The translations under genes were made by a program, and so were the position numbers. From Marinomonas polaris DSM 16579 (lineage in GTDB: Bacteria > Pseudomonadota > Gammaproteobacteria > Pseudomonadales > Marinomonadaceae): a stretch of DNA of 64,000 bases. The DNA lies in contig NZ_FQVF01000014.1 in assembly GCF_900129155.1 (NCBI RefSeq), positions 1-64,000 of the forward strand, read 5' to 3'. This document shows, one piece after another, positions 26,395 to 36,196 of the stretch; the stretch's first letter is position 1; every line of letters begins with the position of its first letter. Below the pieces are notes generated by a model that saw nothing but the letters and a program-made list of their open reading frames with translations, did not search any database and was not told the origin of the DNA.

Positions 26395-27381
26395 TTATTT
26401 ATCGACGAAGTTAGCCTGAATGCGTTGGGTTAAAAAGTCTGCAGCGCTGATAGGTTGATAACGTTTTGCAGGGCCTTGGATGATCTGCGTTTTATTGGCT
26501 TGGCAGAAGAAGGCGATGGAATGACGGCTGCCGCAGTATTCGTCGACGCGTGGTTGACGTACTCGGTGCAGGTTGGATTTAAGTTGGTCGTCGCTCCAGC
26601 GCATGAGCATATCGCCGATGTTGCAGGTGATCACGCCGCCAAGGGGCGGAATGCTTGTCCAACGTTGAGTTTCAGCTTCCGCACCCGGGCAAACTTGTAA
26701 ACCGCCGTGGCCTTCGTGTTGAAATAATAAGGTTAAACAATCGAAATCCGTATGCGCGCCAGCACGCCACATATTACCCTGTTCGGTGACACCTTCTGTG
26801 GCGTAGTAGTGTAACAAGCGCAAGGTACTTTGGTAGTCCGGCTGGCGAGGTTCGTGTGCCTTGCTAAAGAAGTCTCGATCAAAGCCGAGCTTGTCGGCAA
26901 AGCAAGACAATACCTTCATGCCAACTTCCCAACATTGTTTTTCAAAACGCAGTGTATTAGCTTGAAAGTTTGGCAACTCTTCTTCAGTCGGCCACAAATT
27001 ATCCATGTGGTATTGGGTGATTTGATAGGATTCTTTTTGATCTTTGGTACCAGTAGAAGGGCGAATTTGGCTGCGACTTTCCCAACCCGCATTAACGCTT
27101 TTGGGTCTTGGGTATTGGCTTTTAATGCTTTCTGGAAGATTAAAGAAACGTTCGGATTCGCTGAATGCGGCTTTTATTTCCTTTGGATCAATGCCGTGGT
27201 TACTTAATTGGAAAAAACCAATCTCGGTCGCAGCGAGCCAAAGTTGCTCGCGTATTTCCTCGCGACGATTTTCAAAATCGCTCATGTCGATGATGCGAAT
27301 TTCTCGATCGTTGGTGTCTTCGCCTGCACCACCAAAAGTGGTTTCGCGTTGTAGTTCTTCAAGTGAGTATGAATTAGTCAT
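26395..27381 (-). CDS. 2-oxoglutarate/Fe(II) oxygenase, isopenicillin N synthase type
   Basis: The protein is 328 residues from the ATG at 27379-27381 (GGGAGAGAACC ahead); the longer frame upstream adds a charged, unlikely 26 residues. The N-terminal DIOX_N part includes LWLAATEIGFFQLSNHGID. The iron motif HTD is in AHTDFDCLTLLFQ and the distal histidine in SNLHRVRQP, with 2OG-binding RHSIAFF after it. Such enzymes hydroxylate or demethylate small molecules. In context with a deaminase, an SsuABC-like importer and purine oxidation genes it may act on a methylated or unusual purine or pyrimidine, which is an inference. The substrate is not known to me. Confidence 0.82.
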   Translation of the reverse strand: MTNSYSLEELQRETTFGGAGEDTNDREIRIIDMSDFENRREEIREQLWLAATEIGFFQLSNHGIDPKEIKAAFSESERFFNLPESIKSQYPRPKSVNAGWESRSQIRPSTGTKDQKESYQITQYHMDNLWPTEEELPNFQANTLRFEKQCWEVGMKVLSCFADKLGFDRDFFSKAHEPRQPDYQSTLRLLHYYATEGVTEQGNMWRAGAHTDFDCLTLLFQHEGHGGLQVCPGAEAETQRWTSIPPLGGVITCNIGDMLMRWSDDQLKSNLHRVRQPRVDEYCGSRHSIAFFCQANKTQIIQGPAKRYQPISAADFLTQRIQANFVDK

Positions 27382-27520
27382 GGTTCTCTCCCATTCTCCT
27401 AGGTTTAAAATAACTAGGCGTTTTTGCCTAGTGGAAAATGGAGCAATGACCGAACGCACTCTTACTCTTTTAATAGAGTAAGAGAACGCGTCTGACTGCT
27501 TCTACTCCGATTATTTAGTG

Positions 27521-27997
27521 TTACCAAACACCCTCATGCAATTTCGTTGCCTCTTCTTCAAGGCAAGGCCCGATAACTTCCACTTTTCGTTGTCCCGATT
27601 CAAACACGGTGCGACAAGGCAAAGCCAAGGTTGGGTTTTCAGGGTGATTCCCGGTGATCTGTTTCAAGCTGTCTTCGCTTAATCCATACACCAGTCGTCC
27701 TAATCCGGCCCAATAGGCAGAACCTGCACACATGGCGCAAGGCTCAGCGGAAACATACATGGTGCATTTTGCCAGAAATTCAGGACGATAGGCTTTGCTA
27801 GCGCGAGTCATTAACTTGCGCTCTGCATGGCCTGTCATATCGAAATCTGGCAAATAGCCGTTCACTTGTGTCATTAGGACATTGTCTTCATCGTCGACCA
27901 AGATCGCCGCAAACGGGTGGATGCCTTGTTGTTTGGCTTCATCTGCAAGGGCAAAGCTTTGGCGTAAAAAGTTAGAGTCTCTTGTATTTAATGTCAT
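27521..27997 (-). CDS. Nucleoside/nucleobase deaminase (CDA fold)
   Basis: The 158-residue protein has the zinc deaminase signature HAERKLM and EPCAMCAGSAYWAG, as in guanine deaminase and TadA-type enzymes. The catalytic glutamate is in HAE. It lacks RNA-binding extensions, so it is likely to act on a free base or nucleoside. It lies 139 bases upstream of the 2OG oxygenase start and directly after the permease gene on the same strand, suggesting a shared transcript. Guanine to xanthine would fit with XdhABC in the same region, but adenine or cytosine analogues are also possible. Confidence 0.8.
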   Translation of the reverse strand: MTLNTRDSNFLRQSFALADEAKQQGIHPFAAILVDDEDNVLMTQVNGYLPDFDMTGHAERKLMTRASKAYRPEFLAKCTMYVSAEPCAMCAGSAYWAGLGRLVYGLSEDSLKQITGNHPENPTLALPCRTVFESGQRKVEVIGPCLEEEATKLHEGVW

Positions 27998-28011
27998 ATC
28001 TGTCTCTATTA

Positions 28012-28806
28012 TTAATATTTTTTCTTAGGAAGGCTCCACGGAAAAAACCAAGCCTGAATCCACTGGATCGATTTAAACAACAACAAGCTGATAACCGACA
28101 AGAAAATCAGCCCCGCAAACGCTTGCGGAATTTTAAAGAACGACGTGGAGAACTGGATGAAATAGCCCAACCCTTCTTCGGCGGCGACAAATTCCGCCAC
28201 CACGGCACCGATAATCGCCAAAGTAATAGACACTCTAAGGCCACTGAAAATGTGTGGAATCGCATAAGGGATACGAATCTGCCATGTTTCACGATAACGC
28301 GGAGCACGCAAAGATTGGCTTAGCTCTATCATTTCTGGAGGAGTTTCCAGCATGCCTGTCGTCGTTGATACAACAAGAGGGAAGAAGGTGATTAAGCAAG
28401 TGATCAGCACGCGAGATGGGTCGTCTGTACCAAGCAATACGATGATCAAAGGCGCAACGGCTACCACAGGAGTTGATTGAATAACGATCAAGGCAGGATA
28501 AAACACGCGGTTCATCAACTCAGAACGCATCATGCCAATCGACAACGGAATCGCAATGACGATAGACAAGGCAAAACCCATCAAAGCCACACGTAATGTC
28601 GCCCAAAGATGCGTTAACCAACGAGAAAACTCCACATCAAAAAAGGCGGTAAAAATCGCTGATGGAGACGGCAGAATGTAGTTTGGCACATTGCCGAAAC
28701 GACAAACTAATTCCCATAACAGCACAAGGCCGATAAAGAACAAGCCAGGCGCGAAACGGTTTGCCTGCTGTGCAAGCCAAGATTTAGGCTGGTACGTTGG
28801 GTTCAT
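28012..28806 (-). CDS. ABC transporter permease, SsuC/TauC type
   Basis: This 264-residue inner membrane protein has five to six membrane segments and an EAA-like loop (SQSLRAPRYRETWQIRIPYAIPHI at about 170-193). It belongs to the nitrate/sulfonate/taurine permease family, also used for pyrimidine precursors. It overlaps the ATPase gene by 23 bases. With the ATPase and binding protein upstream it forms a three-gene importer, upstream of the deaminase and oxygenase. Confidence 0.87.
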   Translation of the reverse strand: MNPTYQPKSWLAQQANRFAPGLFFIGLVLLWELVCRFGNVPNYILPSPSAIFTAFFDVEFSRWLTHLWATLRVALMGFALSIVIAIPLSIGMMRSELMNRVFYPALIVIQSTPVVAVAPLIIVLLGTDDPSRVLITCLITFFPLVVSTTTGMLETPPEMIELSQSLRAPRYRETWQIRIPYAIPHIFSGLRVSITLAIIGAVVAEFVAAEEGLGYFIQFSTSFFKIPQAFAGLIFLSVISLLLFKSIQWIQAWFFPWSLPKKKY

Positions 28807-29608
28807 AAATATAGCCTCTAATTAAATCGGTTAGCTCAGCAAAGCGTGGGGAGTTAATGGTTTTCGAAGAACGCGGACGAGGTAAATCCACCTCAATCAA
28901 ATCCAGAACCGTGCCAGGGCGTTTGCTCATCACTAAAATACGATCGGATAACAACACGGCTTCACTAATAGAATGGGTGATAAACAACACAGTTTTTGGA
29001 TTCTTTTTCCAAATATCGAGTAAATCAAAACCAATTTGCTCACGTGTTAACGCGTCTAGCGCCGAGAAAGGTTCGTCCATCAACAGAATGTCTGGGTTAA
29101 GCAACAGTGCGCGAATAATGCCTACGCGTTGTTGCATGCCACCAGACAACTCGTCTGGCATCTTGTCAGCAAATTGGGTTAAGCCCGCCATTTCAAGTAA
29201 TTCGTTCGCGCGTTTTTCATCGCTGGCGGAGTAGCTGCCGTATTTGTGTTTGAGTGGAAATAGCACGTTTTTGCGCACGGTTAACCAAGGCAGTAAATTG
29301 GCCTTTTGAAAAACGATGCCCACGTCATCACGAGGTTCGGTGACTGGTAAATTAAATACTGACACTTCACCATGTGACGGAATAAGCAAGCCCGCCACCA
29401 TGCGCAACAATGTTGATTTACCACAACCAGAAGGCCCCACCACCGCAACGAACTCGTGACGGTGGATGTCGAGATCAATACCTTGCACGACCATAGGTGT
29501 TTCTGGACGTGGATCATATTTATGACCCACGTTTTTCATGCTGACGTAGGCCGCTTTAGCATTATTTTCAATGGAGTTCATATCTTCCATAGCCTTGTTG
29601 TTTTCCAT
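28784..29608 (-). CDS. ABC transporter ATPase, SsuB/TauB type
   Basis: The 274-residue ATPase has Walker A GPSGCGKST, signature LSGGMQQRVGI, Walker B ILLMDEPFSALD and the switch histidine in LFITHSISEAV. The start at the ATG at 29608 follows GGAGTAACCAC. It energises the importer of the purine-adjacent region. Its start lies four bases from the end of the binding-protein gene. Confidence 0.9.
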   Translation of the reverse strand: MENNKAMEDMNSIENNAKAAYVSMKNVGHKYDPRPETPMVVQGIDLDIHRHEFVAVVGPSGCGKSTLLRMVAGLLIPSHGEVSVFNLPVTEPRDDVGIVFQKANLLPWLTVRKNVLFPLKHKYGSYSASDEKRANELLEMAGLTQFADKMPDELSGGMQQRVGIIRALLLNPDILLMDEPFSALDALTREQIGFDLLDIWKKNPKTVLFITHSISEAVLLSDRILVMSKRPGTVLDLIEVDLPRPRSSKTINSPRFAELTDLIRGYIYEPNVPA

Positions 29609-29612
29609 GTGG

Positions 29613-30608
29613 TTACTCCGGTTTAAAGCTGCTGTTTACTGCGGTTTTTGGATCGATAGCATCCATTTTTAAACCATTTGCTTCCGCCACGTATTCCCAT
29701 GTTTTTTGAATGCGTTCGTCGGTGAAATTACCGAAGCCATCTTTTGTCGTGACATCGTTATACACCAAACTATAAATGCTCTTAATTTGTGCGGAAACAA
29801 TGCTGGCGTCCACTTCTGGTACCATTTTGTGTAGGTCAATACCGGCCTGATCTGGATTTGCGTAAGTGAATTCAATGGACTTGGCAAAGGCTTTTATGAA
29901 GCGTTTCGCCACATCTGGACGTTCTTCTAAAAAGCGTTCAGAGGCTAAAACAGATGAGCTATAAAGGGATAAACCAGAATTTGACCACGGCATTTCGATC
30001 AGCTCTTTGCCTGCGCCTTTTGCTTGTGCGTCATAAAGTGCCGTGTTGGTAACCCAAGCAATAATGGTGTCGGTGCTACCAGTGATCATCATCGGCGCTA
30101 ATGCACCCGGATCAGATTTCACTAATTTAATATCGCTTTCGCTCAAACCGTTTTGTTTCAATACCAAAGGTAAGAAAGCATTTGATGAAGTGAAAGGCGA
30201 AGTCGCGACTTTTTTGCCTTTCAAATCTTTAATGGATTTAATACCGCTGCTTTTCAGTACAAAGAACGCATGAGGAGCTTGGGTGAAGTATGGGAAGACA
30301 GCGACTACAGGTACATCGGCTTGTGCTTTCGCTGCCATCAAAGCACCAATATCGGAACTACCAATATCAGATTGGCCCGTTGCCATCTTAGTCAACGCAT
30401 CGGTAGAACCACGACCGCTGGCAATCTTGACTTCCAAGTCTTCATCAGCAAAGAAACCTTGTTGAATACCCACATAAACAGGCGCTTTATCACCGCCTGG
30501 TAGCCAATCTAATTGAAACGTCACTTGATCTGCCGCCATGACAGAAGTACTTGAGATGAGACTGGCTAAAAGAGTCAATCGGATTGCTGTTTTTTTTGCC
30601 GCTTTCAT
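29613..30608 (-). CDS. ABC transporter substrate-binding protein, NMT1/SsuA-like
   Basis: The protein is 331 residues from the ATG at 30606-30608, with GGAG seven bases ahead. A Sec signal ends near VMAAD. The mature protein starts VTFQLDWLPGGDKAPVYVG, as in NMT1/THI5-like receptors for thiamine precursors, pyrimidines or sulfonates. SIKDLKGKKVATSPFTSS is in the usual ligand-domain region. The substrate is not decidable; a purine or pyrimidine derivative fits the neighbouring deaminase and xdh genes. The 280-base gap upstream to 30894 shows nothing I can support beyond likely promoter DNA. Confidence 0.85.
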   Translation of the reverse strand: MKAAKKTAIRLTLLASLISSTSVMAADQVTFQLDWLPGGDKAPVYVGIQQGFFADEDLEVKIASGRGSTDALTKMATGQSDIGSSDIGALMAAKAQADVPVVAVFPYFTQAPHAFFVLKSSGIKSIKDLKGKKVATSPFTSSNAFLPLVLKQNGLSESDIKLVKSDPGALAPMMITGSTDTIIAWVTNTALYDAQAKGAGKELIEMPWSNSGLSLYSSSVLASERFLEERPDVAKRFIKAFAKSIEFTYANPDQAGIDLHKMVPEVDASIVSAQIKSIYSLVYNDVTTKDGFGNFTDERIQKTWEYVAEANGLKMDAIDPKTAVNSSFKPE

Positions 30609-30894
30609 AAACATGCTCCATACAATTAATAGGGACTAAAGACCCGCTTGTTTCACATGGATATAAGTTAGCAACATTTGTTCCATTTTTTCATGGAGGT
30701 GTAGATTTTTATTTAAGTTATTGAATTTATTGTAAAAATAAAAAATATAAGGCCTTGAGTGATAAGGCTTGTAAGGTTCTAAGTAGAGAGGGTGAAACAA
30801 AATGGTGCATTAAAAAAGTAATATTGGGTGTAACAGTAGACGGGGAAGTAAATATGATTTGCTTGGAAATGGAGGGTAGATATCAAATCTAGTT

Positions 30895-31383
30895 CTATGA
30901 GGTTTTACTGGGTAGTAGCAATTCTGTGTCTTTTTTTCGTTTACTGTAAAGCACACTCGCCATGTAGCAAACCACTACGACATTCAACAAAAATACGCAG
31001 ACAGTCAAAATGTGTGTATGAAAAATGATTTCATAGATCTCAAATGGTAAATAGATTGCCCCACTTACCAAGGCAAACCATTCAGTCCAAACAAACGCTT
31101 TCCATAAACCATAGGCTTCAACGAATCGAACCAGAGAATAAGCTAGGGCACCCAAAGCAATCAGGCTCATATTGCTGTCTGTTATTGAACTCGCAGCATG
31201 GAGGAAAATACTTGGAAAATGGCTCGCAGGATTTAGATGAGCGTGAGAGACGATGGATTCAGCTATTTTTTGTAAATTCTCGCCAGCTAAGACATGGATT
31301 CCTAATCCTACGATAAGAGATATTAAGCCTTTTAGCGCCTCTATAAATGCGATGGCTTTCAGCCCATTTTTGGATGGTGTCAT
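30895..31383 (-). CDS. DUF2127-type small membrane protein
   Basis: The 162-residue protein has four hydrophobic segments (about 8-30, 72-90, 98-118, 125-148) and a C-terminal basic tail ending SKRKKDTELLLPS. It resembles the DUF2127 family of inner membrane proteins (KAIAFIEALKGLISLIVGLG, RFVEAYGLWKAFVWTEWFAL). No function is established. It is alone, between the transporter operon and a toxin-antitoxin pair. Confidence 0.7.
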   Translation of the reverse strand: MTPSKNGLKAIAFIEALKGLISLIVGLGIHVLAGENLQKIAESIVSHAHLNPASHFPSIFLHAASSITDSNMSLIALGALAYSLVRFVEAYGLWKAFVWTEWFALVSGAIYLPFEIYEIIFHTHILTVCVFLLNVVVVCYMASVLYSKRKKDTELLLPSKTS

Positions 31384-31544
31384 CTCGACCTCTTAATAAG
31401 CCAAATAGTATGTGTACAACAAGTGCATGCTTAGTTATACCAGTATAAAGCCAATAGATTGTTGAAAAATAAATAATATTTACGGTAACTTGAAAAGTGT
31501 TGTCTAGCTTGCTTGTCTAGGCTTTTTTTGCGAAAGAATTAAAA

Positions 31545-31832
31545 TCAATCAATCCGAGAGGCGAGTTTTTTATAAACTGCGTCTTTGTCTCGTTTTCCAA
31601 TTGCCAGCACATAAACGACGACTTCATCGTCTATGACTTCATAAGCTAGGCGATAGCCTGAGGTTCTTAGTTTTATTTTGTAGACGCAATCATAACCGCG
31701 TAGCTTTGAGGTAGTGACATGCGGGTTTTCTAGTCGCTCCGCTAGCTTCTTTTTAAATTGTGTTTGAATTTGTGGTGCTAATTTGCGCCACTCTTTTAGT
31801 GCAGCAGGGAGGAATTTTAGTTTATAAGTCAT
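31545..31832 (-). CDS. relE: RelE-type toxin (mRNA interferase)
   Basis: The 95-residue protein has the RelE/StbE layout: MTYKLKFLPAALKEWRKLAP, central KLRGYDCVYKIKLRTSGYRLAYEV, and a C-terminal part with VLAIGKRDKDAVYKKL. Such toxins cleave mRNA at the ribosome. Its start overlaps the upstream antitoxin by 11 bases, the usual translational coupling. It sits between the DUF2127 gene and xdhA. It appears intact. Confidence 0.88.
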   Translation of the reverse strand: MTYKLKFLPAALKEWRKLAPQIQTQFKKKLAERLENPHVTTSKLRGYDCVYKIKLRTSGYRLAYEVIDDEVVVYVLAIGKRDKDAVYKKLASRID

Positions 31833-32073
31833 CTAGACTAACTTCGACCGCTTTTGATAAATCAGCACGACGGTTTTCGACAAGTTTTGCCAGTTCAATA
31901 TCATCTACCATCTCCATCAAAAGCTCATAGGCTTCAGCTGGGACGAGGTAAGCAGCTGGCTTATTATGGTTTAAAATAGCAATAGCAGAGCCACCAGATT
32001 CGTTAAGTAAAGCCGTTGGGTTTTTCTTTAGCTCAGAAATGCTGGCGGTGTAATTCGCTAATACTTGTCTCAT
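31822..32073 (-). CDS. RelB/Phd-type antitoxin (StbD-like)
   Basis: The 83-residue protein starts MRQVLANYTASISELKKNPT, then has IAILNHNKPAAYLVPAEAYE, a Phd/YefM-type DNA-binding domain, and an acidic C-terminal tail (ADLSKAVEVSLDDL) that would bind the toxin. It should bind the neighbouring RelE-like toxin and repress the pair's promoter. The start is the ATG at 32073, just after a GAGGTTCCC ribosome site. Confidence 0.87.
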   Translation of the reverse strand: MRQVLANYTASISELKKNPTALLNESGGSAIAILNHNKPAAYLVPAEAYELLMEMVDDIELAKLVENRRADLSKAVEVSLDDL

Positions 32074-32364
32074 GGGAACCTCAAATAAGCACTAAATTTA
32101 GGTCATATTTTAGATCTTTTTTTTGTGAGGAGCTACATTTTTTTGTGCTTCAATCCTTTCTAGCTTCTTTAGCAGAGAGTGCTTTGAGTGCTAGTCTAGA
32201 AAGAAGGTGCATTATTAAAAGAATGCTTATAAAAAGCGTCACGGCGCTTGTTCCGCCTGTATTATTAGTTTTTAATTAAAACTTTGTACGATTGGTCAGC
32301 TTTTTGCATTTCAACTACAATCATAACCACCATCATAGACACTATTTTAAATAAGGAGAGCGCT

Positions 32365-33873
32365 TTGAAATTTATGCTAAACGATGAGCTCATCGAAGAT
32401 AACACGCTCCCTAGCGACTTTACCGCTTTGCGTTACCTAAGAGAAAAGCGTGGATTAACGGGTACAAAAGAAGGTTGTGCATCTGGCGATTGCGGTGCGT
32501 GTACGCTTCTTGTTGGTGCATTGGAAGACGGGGAGCTGACGTATTCGACGCTAAATTCGTGCATCACACCAATGCAATCCTTGACTGGCAAGCATATTGT
32601 CTCAGTTGAGTATTTGTCCAAGACGGGTGAATTGCATCCTGCTCAACAAGCCATGGTGGAATCTCATGGTTCTCAATGCGGCTTTTGTACGCCGGGTTTT
32701 GTGTTGTCCTTAGCTGGGCTTTATGAAAATAAACAGAGCAGCGAGCAGCCAATCGACCGTGAAGCGGTTTGCGATGCGATCTCTGGTAACTTATGCCGTT
32801 GCACTGGCTATCGCCCGATCATCGATGCGGGATTGTCCATGGTTAAAGAGCCTATGGTCGAAGTCTCTAATGAAACGCCTTATGTCGAGCTGATGAGTAA
32901 AAACGCTAGCATCAAAACCCAGCTTGAAAGCCTACAAACAGATCCTCATGACAGCAGCAACTATTTACAACCCACAGATTTAGATCAACTCGCTCACGCC
33001 TTGAAGTCCAATCCAGAGGCCGTTTTGATCGCCGGTGGAACCGATTTGATGCTAGAGAATACTCAGCGCTATCGTGATTTTGACACCTTGATCGATGTAT
33101 CTTGCGTGACCGAGCTTAAACATTTACATATCGGAGAAGCGTCGTTGACCATCGGTGCGTCGGTCACTTACAGCGAGTTGGAAGATTTCAGCAAGACGCT
33201 TTATCCGCATATGAATGCCTTACTGAGTCGCATCGCGTCTCGACAAATTCGTAACCGTGGCACGATTGGCGGCAACGTTGCGAACGCCTCACCAATTGCC
33301 GATTTACCGCCGCTATTATTGGCGTTTGACGCAGACATTCAATTGTTGAAAAACGACGGCAGCACAAGAGCGGTGAATATCGCGGATTTTTACCAAGGCT
33401 ACAAACAAACGCAATTAGCGAAGGATGAGATGATCGCGTCGTTTGATGTGTCTCTCGATAAGCTCGCTCAGTTTCATCGTTTTTATAAAGTCTCGAAACG
33501 CATGGAAGACGATATTTCCAGTGTCATGCTGGCAGTTCGATTCGAAGTCGATAACGGCACGTTAACCGATGTGCGTTTGGCATTTGGTGGCATGGCGGCC
33601 ACGCCGATTCGCGGACTAAAAGCCGAAGCGACGTTGACGGGTAAACTTATCAATGACAAACAAGCGTTAAACCAAGTCATCGAAGCACTACGCAGCGAAT
33701 TAACGCCAATGAGCGACATGCGAGCCAGCGCGAAATATCGTTTGGACATGGCGTGTAATTTGATCCGCAAAGCGTGGCTGGAACTGAATGGCACCAACGT
33801 GGTGACTTTCTCTGGTCACGCGGTCACTGACTCAATTTTATCGACTGGTTCGGAGGCAAGCACTCATGCGTAA
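32365..33873 (+). CDS. xdhA: Xanthine dehydrogenase small subunit (Fe-S and FAD)
   Basis: I start it at the TTG at 32365, eight bases after AAGGAG, which gives MKFMLNDELIED; the ATG at 32374 is an alternative and an upstream extension to 32284 has no family match. The protein is 502 residues. It carries the plant-type [2Fe-2S] motif GCASGDCGACTLL, the second cluster motif CGFCTPGF and NLCRCTGY. The FAD domain follows, with AGGTDLMLE and RNRGTIGGNVANASPIAD. XdhAB oxidises hypoxanthine and xanthine to urate, feeding HpxO. The gene overlaps xdhB by eight bases. Confidence 0.93.
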   Translation: MKFMLNDELIEDNTLPSDFTALRYLREKRGLTGTKEGCASGDCGACTLLVGALEDGELTYSTLNSCITPMQSLTGKHIVSVEYLSKTGELHPAQQAMVESHGSQCGFCTPGFVLSLAGLYENKQSSEQPIDREAVCDAISGNLCRCTGYRPIIDAGLSMVKEPMVEVSNETPYVELMSKNASIKTQLESLQTDPHDSSNYLQPTDLDQLAHALKSNPEAVLIAGGTDLMLENTQRYRDFDTLIDVSCVTELKHLHIGEASLTIGASVTYSELEDFSKTLYPHMNALLSRIASRQIRNRGTIGGNVANASPIADLPPLLLAFDADIQLLKNDGSTRAVNIADFYQGYKQTQLAKDEMIASFDVSLDKLAQFHRFYKVSKRMEDDISSVMLAVRFEVDNGTLTDVRLAFGGMAATPIRGLKAEATLTGKLINDKQALNQVIEALRSELTPMSDMRASAKYRLDMACNLIRKAWLELNGTNVVTFSGHAVTDSILSTGSEASTHA

Positions 33874-36196
33874 ACTTCCACAAGATTTCACTTTAGGCAC
33901 AAAAAGCGGCGCTAATAATAGACTTTTACCTGTTCATGAATCGGCTATTAAACACGTGACAGGCCAAGCGGTTTACATCGACGATATGCCAGAATGGCCA
34001 AATGAACTGCATGTGGCGACCGGTTTATCGACCGAAGCTCACGCGGATATCGTGTCGATCAATTTGGATAAAGTTCGCGCTTATCCTGGTGTGGTCGATG
34101 TGATTGTTCAAGCGGATATTCCAGGTGAAGTCGATGTGTCGCCCGTATTGAGCGGTGACTTATTGCTGGCTGGCGATTTTGTGCATTTCATTGGGCAATC
34201 GATTTTTGCTGTCGCGGCAACCAGTTTACGCGCTGCGAAACAAGCGGTTGCTTTGGCTGAGATTGAATACAAACCGCGAGAAGCGACCTTGCATCCTCGC
34301 CAATCGTTAGAGCGCCAAGAATTTGTTTTACCAACTCATACCATTAGCTGTGGCGATGCCAAAGGCGCACTAGAAACCGCGCCGAACAAGCTTAAATCCG
34401 ATATGTACATCAAAGGCCAAGAGCATTTTTATTTGGAAGGGCAGATCAGTGTCGCGACTCCCAATGAAGATGGTGGCGTTCAGGTATTTGCTTCCTCTCA
34501 GCATCCTGCTGAAGTGCAAAAGCTGGTGGCGCGTGTGCTGGGTTTACCCGTGGCACAAGTGCTCGTTGAAGTGCGACGCATGGGCGGCGGCTTTGGCGGT
34601 AAAGAATCTCAGGCAGCGGTTCTTGGTTGTATGGCGGCAGTACTCGCCATACGAAATCGCTGTCCGGTGAAATATCGTATGCCGCGCCAAGATGACATGG
34701 TGCAAACCGGCAAACGTCATGATTTCTGGAACAGCTATGAAGTGGGCTTTTCCGATGCAGGGGAGATCCTCGCGGCGGAATACGACATGGTTGGCAAATG
34801 TGGTTGTACGGCAGATTTGTCGGACGGCGTTGTCGATCGCGCTATGTTCCACGCGGACAATGCTTATTTCTTGCCGAACGCTCGTATCAGCGGTTATCGC
34901 GGTAAAACTCACACGGTTTCTAATACCGCTTTCCGAGGCTTTGGCGGACCCAAAGGTGTTTTGCTGGCAGAAAATGTCATCGAGGAAATCGCCTGCGCGG
35001 TAGGCAAAGACTCGTTGGATATTCGCAAACTCAATTGCTATCAAGCGAATAAAGACACCACGCCGTATGGACAAAAAGTAGACGATGATGTGTTACTGAC
35101 ACTTATCGAAGAATTGGAAACAAGCTCAGATTATCGTACTCGCCGTGAGGCGATTAAGGCCTTCAACAAGCAGAACCCTTTCTTGAAAAAAGGTCTAGCA
35201 CTCACGCCAGTAAAATTCGGCATTTCCTTTACCTCGAAACACTTAAACCAAGGTGGCGCTTTGCTGCATGTTTACACGGACGGCAGCGTTCATGTGAGCC
35301 ACGGCGGAACGGAAATGGGGCAGGGACTTTATACCAAGGTGGCGCAGATTGTTGCCAAAGCCTTTGGCATTGATTACCAACGCGTCAACGTTGGCTCTAC
35401 TCGTACCGACAAAGTGCCAAACGCATCGCCAACCGCGGCATCAGCAGGGACGGATTTGAACGGTATGGCGGCACTGGATGCAGCGATGACGATCAAAGGT
35501 CGCTTGCAAGAATTCGCCATGGAGCATTTTGGTATCGCAGCGGATGCCTTCGCTATTGAAGACGATCAAGTGATTCTAGGCAGCGAGACAATGAGCTTTC
35601 CTGAATTCATCAAACTGGCGTACATGAACCGCGTGTCTTTGTCGTCTACTGGGTTTTATAAAACACCAAAAATCGGTTACGACCGCAAAGCGGCCAAAGG
35701 CCGACCATTTTTGTATTTTGCCAATGGCGCTGCTGTGGCAGAAGTGATCGTCGATACTTTTACCGGCGAATACAAAGTAACGCAGGTTGATATCTTGCAC
35801 GATGTAGGCGATTCGATAAACGCGGATATCGACATTGGGCAAATCGAAGGCGCGTTTGTGCAAGGCATGGGCTGGCTCACCTCAGAAGAATTAAGCTGGG
35901 ATGACAAAGGCCGCATTACCACCAACAGCCCTGCTAATTACAAGATTCCGACTTCAGCGGATATTCCAGAAAAATTCACTGTCAAACTCTTTGATCGTGC
36001 CAACAGTGAAGAATCGGTGTATCGCTCAAAAGCCGTTGGTGAACCGCCATTGATGCTAGGGATTTCCGTTTGGTGTGCGTTAAAAGACGCCTGTGCTTCA
36101 GTTGCCGATCACAAGATCTCGCCACCATTGGCCGTGCCAGCCACGCCAGAAGCGGTATTTTACGCCATGCAAGCAGCTAAGGAAGCAAGCCTATGA
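33866..36196 (+). CDS. xdhB: Xanthine dehydrogenase large (molybdopterin) subunit
   Basis: The 776-residue molybdopterin subunit contains GGGFGGKESQAA, FRGFGGPKG, GGTEMGQGLYTK and the active-site glutamate region in KAVGEPPLMLG. Together with xdhA it binds the Mo-cofactor and oxidises purines. It overlaps both neighbours (8 bases with xdhA, 4 with xdhC), a tight operon. It has no signal peptide, so the enzyme is cytoplasmic. Confidence 0.95.
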   Translation: MRKLPQDFTLGTKSGANNRLLPVHESAIKHVTGQAVYIDDMPEWPNELHVATGLSTEAHADIVSINLDKVRAYPGVVDVIVQADIPGEVDVSPVLSGDLLLAGDFVHFIGQSIFAVAATSLRAAKQAVALAEIEYKPREATLHPRQSLERQEFVLPTHTISCGDAKGALETAPNKLKSDMYIKGQEHFYLEGQISVATPNEDGGVQVFASSQHPAEVQKLVARVLGLPVAQVLVEVRRMGGGFGGKESQAAVLGCMAAVLAIRNRCPVKYRMPRQDDMVQTGKRHDFWNSYEVGFSDAGEILAAEYDMVGKCGCTADLSDGVVDRAMFHADNAYFLPNARISGYRGKTHTVSNTAFRGFGGPKGVLLAENVIEEIACAVGKDSLDIRKLNCYQANKDTTPYGQKVDDDVLLTLIEELETSSDYRTRREAIKAFNKQNPFLKKGLALTPVKFGISFTSKHLNQGGALLHVYTDGSVHVSHGGTEMGQGLYTKVAQIVAKAFGIDYQRVNVGSTRTDKVPNASPTAASAGTDLNGMAALDAAMTIKGRLQEFAMEHFGIAADAFAIEDDQVILGSETMSFPEFIKLAYMNRVSLSSTGFYKTPKIGYDRKAAKGRPFLYFANGAAVAEVIVDTFTGEYKVTQVDILHDVGDSINADIDIGQIEGAFVQGMGWLTSEELSWDDKGRITTNSPANYKIPTSADIPEKFTVKLFDRANSEESVYRSKAVGEPPLMLGISVWCALKDACASVADHKISPPLAVPATPEAVFYAMQAAKEASL

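Noticed and set aside
30615..30894. Possible riboswitch or TPP-type element before the NMT1-like binding-protein gene
   Set aside because: No conserved TPP or purine riboswitch core could be seen on reading either strand; only AT-rich promoter-like DNA.
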